Position numbers and translations under genes: made by a program. DNA of 64,000 nt from Neodiprion pinetum (lineage: Eukaryota; Arthropoda; Insecta; Hymenoptera; Diprionidae): the NCBI RefSeq assembly GCF_021155775.2, contig NC_060232.1, forward strand, positions 30,139,922 through 30,203,921, read 5' to 3'. Position 1 is the first letter of the stretch. Every line of letters begins with the position of its first letter. Positions 58,091 to 64,000 of the stretch are shown here, in pieces. The notes under the pieces are model-generated. The model saw only the letters and a list, made by a program, of their open reading frames with translations. It had not been told where the DNA came from and searched no databases.

Positions 58091-61000
58091 CTTATTTTTA
58101 ATTAAATATAATTTCGTATTATTACTTACGATATAACAGAATAAATAATGCTGAAATAGCACGAGTTTGACAAGATAGTCAATTACTTGATTGTAGAAGA
58201 GCAACCACTATCGTTTGTACTAACTTTTATTATCTGACAAATAAAAATTATTCGTTACACTTGATATAAACTGTATATTACACTTCATTGCGCCCATGTT
58301 AGGTGTAGTATTCATAGAAATGAAATGCAACTGATTATGATTTGACTGACAATGGCGATGGAAACGAGGATGAAGCTATTCCGAATTCAAGCTTTTTTCA
58401 CGAAGTGGTAAATCACTTTGTTCAAACCACCATTGTAAACCGATGAAATATGTATCTACATATAACTTTAATTCTTTCCAATTTCGATAAGCATTATTCC
58501 ATCTTTGAAAAAAGCTTGAAGATTCTATTTACTTAACATACTTCTAACAGACATTTTCATTCTATTTGATCGACGCAGATAACCCAATGGGAGATTTAGA
58601 TATATTTTTAAATGTTAGACGGAGGTACCTTTAAGCACAAATAATTTCAATATTATCGAGGTGCCATTTAGGCGAATGCCATTACGATTATCAATTTTAC
58701 CGAGCGACAAAGTGCTCCAAGTTACTTGTACATCTGTGTAATCCGTTTCAGATTACTCACTAAAATTAAATCATTCTTAAGAAGTAAGCGATGACGGTAT
58801 CATGTACGTTTTCATTACAAAGCTACAAAAAAAAAAAAAATTCGTATGCCGTATCGTCGAATGGACTTGCCAGTTAACTCTCATGCTTTGGATACTTATG
58901 AATTATCTCGATAGTTAAGGCGGAGTCTCAGTTTCTTCAAAATTTGCAAAACTTTGTATCCGTCAGGGTTCTGCGTAACTTTTTAAATTAACTGTCCTGT
59001 TCATTTTTGTTTCAATTACTCGGTATATTATAATATACGTATGATACAATGCCCTATGTATTCTTAAGCTATGGTTAGTGTACATAGTAAATTTCATCAA
59101 AGAAACTTCTGATTATTTTATTTCATTTCGTTACCTGATTTCAAGTGTGTCGTTAAATCAAGAGAAATCTTACATATTAATAAACTACAGACCAGTGATA
59201 ACGATATGTGACAGTTAAATTTTGTTTGGGAATTGTCAATTAACATTGAAACTTTGTTTATTTTGCCTCTACAGAGAGTAGTATAGGTAGTTCAACAAAA
59301 TTTCAAACGCAGAGTAAAGACTACAATCGAGAGTAAAATGAATTTAAAAAATCGACAAGTAGATGGGCGATGACGTCAAAGCACGCTCGATACTGATAAC
59401 AGCCGTAGATACCCTCTAATTATCGAAACCATATGATCAAACAAAATTACCGATATTTTACCTTCAACATCTGTACCTGTGCCAACGTCTGAATTAACGT
59501 GGGTCTACTCAATTATCTCGGTAATAAGATTTCGGTGCTCGATATTTCCAACGTTACAAAATTATACTATCTAACTTTCTAAATGTAAAATTATCGTAAC
59601 AAATAAACTGATGTTGTCTTGATGGATTAATGATAATAACATATTTACTATAAGTAAAATTTTATTAGTATATATCGGGATGGATTATAACAGTGTATAA
59701 TTATTAATATTACCGATAATGCAAGTACAGGCTGAGTGTACATGACAGCGGTGTTATGTTGTGGGAGGATTGTTTTATGTACAAAATGCTAAGCTCTTCA
59801 TCAGTTTGCATTCGTCTTTGATTTTTCTTTTTCTTTTTTTTTTGAAATGATCATTTTTCCCGTTATTTATTCACTGATGTTGAACGTTTTTTTTTTTTCC
59901 ACGGTTACTAAGATTTTTAACTTATCTGTATGTGTGTGTATATATATATATATATACGTGTGTGTATATACATTGATATATTTGTATATGCGGTAGGAAA
60001 AAGAAAAAGAAAACTGTATGTAATCAAAATGACCGGAAACAAAATGAAATATAAATGATCTATGATTTTCGGAAGAGCTACAGCTAGGCTAGGGTTTAGG
60101 GTCTCAACAGTGGTTTCTCATGAAAAGCTACGCAGTAAAGTGCTAATCGACCGATTCCGGTCTTTTTTTAAAAGACTGATACAGTAGCTTTTAGGTTGCC
60201 CCCAAGTTAATTCGTAGACTTACGCTACTCAGCAATAAATTGTTAGGATATTCCGTAGTCAAATTTCAATCCTACTTACCATCTCGAAAATAAGTTTCAT
60301 AAAACGAGATGACCAAAAAAAAAAAAAAAGCAACCATGATTGGAAATTTGAACGATAAAGATTTAGCCATCCGTAATAACATTGTACCGCGTATTGCTTG
60401 CGTGAGGCCACCTCATCTTCTGAATGGAAAAGACATGATAAAAATGAAACAAAAAAAAAAAAAAGTCTTACTCTAGCTGACCGACCGGTACAGAAGCCTG
60501 CCAACTCTGACTAAAAGTACAGTTACATATTCTACAAAGACTCGGCTACTGAAAGTGGTCTGAAAAAATATCCCCTGATGTTTAGGCCGCCTATAATCTG
60601 CTGACCAAAGTGGGAAGATCCTTACTGGATTTTCAGTGTAAGGTTTCATTTTCTTCAAATATTTCTAAAAAATGTTACAAACGCATCTTTGGCTCCCCCG
60701 TGTTTCTTTTCTCCTCTTGTTTTAATAGTGGTCTGAATTCTCGTGCACGCTAAAACACAAAAATTTCAACAATAATTAATAACGGTTAGATCTATTACCA
60801 AATTATCGAAAATATGGCAATTGGAAACCGGTTTAAATCAACCATAGGGAATATTTAAGGTACCGTTATTTTCGTTTGGGGCTTTAACAGTACCGGTAAC
60901 CTAGAGTTAAAAATTACGTATCATCATTTATGTTGAATTTATGGGTAATAATCAGTTGCGCTCTGTAATTTTACGATGAAATAATTCTTCTGTGTTAGTG

Positions 61001-61995
61001 GCAACGTCATGGTGAAAAGCATTCGGGTTCTTCACCAATTAGGTAATAATGTATCGTACACAATTATTGGTTATTATCTAAACTAATGTACAAATTTTTA
61101 GCTGCGAGGTTATTAATGTTTAATTAAAAGTGGTTTATTTTCTAAATTCAACGGCAAAAAAATTATCAATTCACTACTAACGTTCGTAGAAAGAGCTCAG
61201 TTGGGTTAAAAATATTTCTCACAACATATTCTTAATGGTAATGTGCAGTTAATTAAGAGTGTGGTGGATTAAATGAACGAAGAGATGATATGGAGGTGAA
61301 ACATTGGCAGAGAGGATGTTAGTTCCAAAGCTCCGAAGTTCGCTGACACCGAACACCTTTGTAGGATGATTAGTGATTCCTTGTTACATCAAAAGTAGAA
61401 CAACAAAATCACTAGTCTTCCACACAACGGAGCCCATTATATTTGTTTGTTTTTTTGTCTCCCCACAATTCAAGCAAGCCATCTTCACTCTATTCTTCGT
61501 GTGTCTTCAATTATTGCTTCTTGTTATCGTTCTTGTTATTCGCATTCCATGTTAGTAGAAGCTAAAGACTTGTAGATAAATAAGCAGATTATCAATTGTC
61601 GACTAGCATTCGCAACAAATTACACTTATAACTGCGGTAAGAAATTGTATCGTTAGTCAATGTTTACACGCATTCACTTACACACGCACACACGCACAAA
61701 CAGTCTTTTACACTACCGTAATTCTAATATTAATAAACGAATCAAAACTTGGACAACTCTGAAACATGAACGTTAGGAAAAAATCAGTTTTTCACAATTG
61801 TTTATTGGAGTAGCATGTAAACTATAATTTTTTATATTTTTGTAAGATATGGTGAATTATAATAACAATATAAGGAACATAACGGTGTATTATATAACTA
61901 CGTCTTCGTACAAAGTGGGGCAACACTGCTTGCTAGACAAATCAAACAGAAGTAATCTCGTGTTCATTTTTCAACAGACAACGTTTTCTAATCGA
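57650..61995. other. AT-rich intergenic / probable hnRNP K 3' UTR region
   Basis: No supportable coding exon. (TA)n at 58048-58087 and TA/TG-rich repeats at 59931-59977. The right part may be 3' untranslated sequence of the minus-strand hnRNP K gene. Confidence 0.55.
58048..58087. repeat. (TA)n microsatellite
   Basis: About 19 uninterrupted AT units. Confidence 0.95.
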
Positions 61996-62020
61996 TCAGC
62001 TTTCTGGCGATCGTATTGCA
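61996..62020 (-). CDS. HnRNP-K: hnRNP K candidate last exon (SAIRSPES ending)
   Basis: A good acceptor, TTTACTGTTTATTTTGCAG, precedes 62020. One base completes the AG|T Ser codon after KH3, then AIRSPES and TGA at 61998-61996. The strong pyrimidine-rich acceptor favours it as a genuine terminal exon. Confidence 0.5.
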
Positions 62021-62163
62021 CTGCAAAATAAACAGTAAATAAAAAATGGAAAAAGTATTTTCAAGAACAAAAAAAAATATCTTGCATCTAAATTTGGAAC
62101 AAAAAAGTAGAGCAGTGACTTGAACGTTTTGTGAGTACGGATTATGTTATATTGATAACAAAG

Positions 62164-62223
<60 letters not shown>

Positions 62224-63249
62224 TTGACAAAGAATAAAAATGTGTCGCGGAACCAAAGAAGGAGAAGATGAAGGAGTTGGAAATAGGCGAGTCGATAGGG
62301 GAATTAAGGTACATGAAATTAAAAACCAAAAAAACAAAACAAGATGTCGTTTTTAACGTTCTGTTCATGTCCTGTAATTAATGTTATTGTTAGAACGGCT
62401 ACTATTATGATCCTTCTTAGAGCGGTTGTTCATTTTTCGCACAGGAGAATGAAATTGATTTCCGAACTTTTGTTAAGTTGAACGGAAAGACCAGAATTGA
62501 GTATCATCGACATTGCTCGAGGTAAGCAAATTTTAGCTAACGCAATTTGTAATTTCTCTTACTTACCGTATCTAAGCTTTAATAATAATTATCTATATCG
62601 AGAAGACTGAGTCTCACTGAGTGAAAATTATTAAACGCGCATTAAAATATGCATAAATATTGATGGCAGCAGGGTAACATACAGCTGAAACTTTTGACTA
62701 ATAAATTCTATAAAAAATTGTCAAAGATTCTCGCAAGAAATATAGCGCACGGGAACGATCGTTAGCGCTAATCAATTAAAGGATAATTACTATTCGTATT
62801 TCAAATTGAAATAGTTAAAAAAGAAACTATCAAATACAAATACCGATAAATGCAATAACTTACTTTTAAAAATGCGGTTTTTGGGCTGGACGAATGCTGT
62901 GTGTTGCTGTGCTGCCATCACTTATGAGACAACATGAAAAATATCAATTATTACATTTTTGTAGGTGGCAAAGAAAACAAAAGCTTGGCAAACATCTGGC
63001 AAGAACAGCTTTACAAACGTCACGGCGTTAATTGATTGGAAAGTTTATCTGTAGCTATTTCCTAAACTATCTTCGCGTCATAGTTATCACACAACATTTC
63101 AAGCCTAGAATTAACGAATCCTCAACAACCCTATTCGTCTGTTTCAACAATGTTTTCCCTGCTCGAATAAGTAAGATTTGACTCATACACGGCATTTGTT
63201 TACATGTGTGTGCATACCTGCATTAAAAGGTACAAAAATCTCTCATGTA

Positions 63250-63294
<45 letters not shown>

Positions 63295-64000
63295 CATTAT
63301 TATTATTAAGATTGGCAGTGCGAGTGTGGGAGGGATAATGTTTGAACATGTTACCGAGATGTTTTTGGAATCGGTTCGTCATTTATCCCTGAATAATAAT
63401 TGCATAGGTGCTTAACGACTATAATTTCAAGCAATTTCAATAATTTCATTGTTACCTCTGTTGCAGCAGATACTGTGCCATCTGTATCTGATTTGGTAGT
63501 CCACTAATGGTGATTATGCGATCATTGCTGCCAAGTAGAGGCTCGTCTATAGTAATCCCTGCACCACTGTCAGACCTAATCTTTCTGATCCTCGCTCCGC
63601 CCTTACCAATAATGGCTCCTGCAAGCTGCGGAGTGGATAACAAACTTTTAAAGAACCAAAAATTTCGCACATATTGTTCGTATCGAACGGAACATTTTTA
63701 TTCCAAATGCAAAGCAAGGAACAAACATAGAGTGGAATCTCGTCGAAACCGACTGTACAAGACAAATCATACCGGTTTCAAGTCATTTTAAAACTTTAAA
63801 CGAAGTAGACGTCTACGGGGTTTTATGTAGCAAGAGTAATGAAAGATGCATACGGAATACTGAACGTGCTCTTTGGTAAGATCTTGCTATAAACGATTTG
63901 AGGTCAATTTTCGGGACAACACTTTCAGCAGACGCGCGATGTAATTTCTTATTTCAACGAAATCTTCACTCATACTCACGTCTTTGGGAATGGTGACTTG
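61996..64000 (-). CDS. HnRNP-K: hnRNP K-type KH-domain protein, 3' end of gene (partial)
   Basis: Minus-strand exons 64000-63980 and 63625-63456 encode QVTIPKD and LAGAIIGKGGARIRKIRSDS through NDRIITISGLPNQIQMAQYL and LQQ. This is the third KH domain of hnRNP K, with the GKGG RNA-binding loop and the IDEPL strand. hnRNP K binds C-rich RNA and DNA and acts in splicing, mRNA stability and transcription. The N-terminal KH1 and KH2 lie beyond the right edge. The KH3 exon ends in phase 2. Two following acceptors give short alternative C-termini: SDGSTATHSIRPAQKPHF (exon 62920-62864) or SAIRSPES (exon from 62020). Which is used cannot be told from the sequence. Confidence 0.88.
62165..62217. repeat. 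(TA)n microsatellite
   Basis: About 26 uninterrupted units, the longest TA run in the window, between the two candidate hnRNP K C-terminal exons. Confidence 0.95.
62864..62920 (-). CDS. HnRNP-K: hnRNP K candidate alternative exon (57 nt, stop-containing)
   Basis: Acceptor TTGTCTCATAAG and donor GTAAGT bound 57 nt. Read from the KH3 exon it gives SDGSTATHSIRPAQKPHF and TAA two bases before the donor. Inclusion would change the C-terminus and put the following exon in the 3' UTR. The acceptor is weaker than that at 62020. Confidence 0.4.
63249..63308. repeat. (ATT)n microsatellite
   Basis: About 20 ATT/TTA units with one CAT interruption near the right end, in the hnRNP K intron after KH3. 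Confidence 0.95.
63456..63625 (-). CDS. HnRNP-K: hnRNP K KH3 exon
   Basis: Acceptor CCACTCCGCAG, donor AG|GTAACA; 170 nt. Carries the GxxG loop (IIGKGGARI), ITIDEPLLGSNDRIITI and the last KH helix IQMAQYLLQQ. Confidence 0.95.
63980..64000 (-). CDS. HnRNP-K: hnRNP K exon (partial): first strand of KH3
   Basis: Reads QVTIPKD up to donor GAC|GTGAGT, exactly the residues that precede LAGAIIGKGG in hnRNP K. The exon continues past the window edge. Confidence 0.88.

Overview
The window looks like an arthropod, most likely insect, nuclear chromosome. Evidence: spliced genes with GT-AG introns, AT-rich intergenic DNA full of (TA)n, (GA)n and (ATT)n microsatellites, and animal gene families (RGK GTPase, VDAC/porin, peptide-type GPCR, hnRNP K). 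An insect such as a hymenopteran is my guess; nothing here fixes the species. All gene models were built by reading splice sites and checking that exon phases join.

Layout. (1) 1-9020 is a homogeneous tandem satellite with a 335-bp monomer that runs off the left edge. It is organised into a 14-monomer, 4,690-bp higher-order repeat (HOR) present about twice. From 9021 to about 9850 it decays into degenerate monomers, so this is a satellite border. (2) 12317-39539, minus strand: a complete eight-exon gene for a 516-residue RGK-family (Rad/Gem/Rem-like) GTPase with an RGK C-terminus and 14-3-3-type serine sites. Its 3' end lies about 2.5 kb from the satellite border. (3) 30794-33045, plus strand: a complete four-exon, 288-residue divergent VDAC/porin, wholly inside intron 3 of the RGK gene on the opposite strand. 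(4) 39540-51671: no gene I can support; it holds a CpG-rich stretch, a CRE cluster and a small foldback element. A possible lone terminal exon lies at 51672-51750 (minus). (5) 53340-57388, plus strand: a six-exon rhodopsin-class GPCR, most like the insect FMRFamide-receptor-like orphans. (6) 61996-64000, minus strand: the 3' end of an hnRNP K (Drosophila HnRNP-K/bancal-type) gene, with the third KH domain split over two exons and two candidate alternative C-termini.

How they relate. The genes do not form a pathway. The notable points are architectural: HOR satellite beside a gene, a nested mitochondrial porin paralog, three inverted-repeat elements inside or near introns, and compact clusters of STAT-like and CREB-like sites in non-coding DNA. 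RGK proteins are known regulators of voltage-gated calcium channels and the GPCR is probably neuropeptide-responsive, so two of the four genes may act in excitable cells; that is inference.
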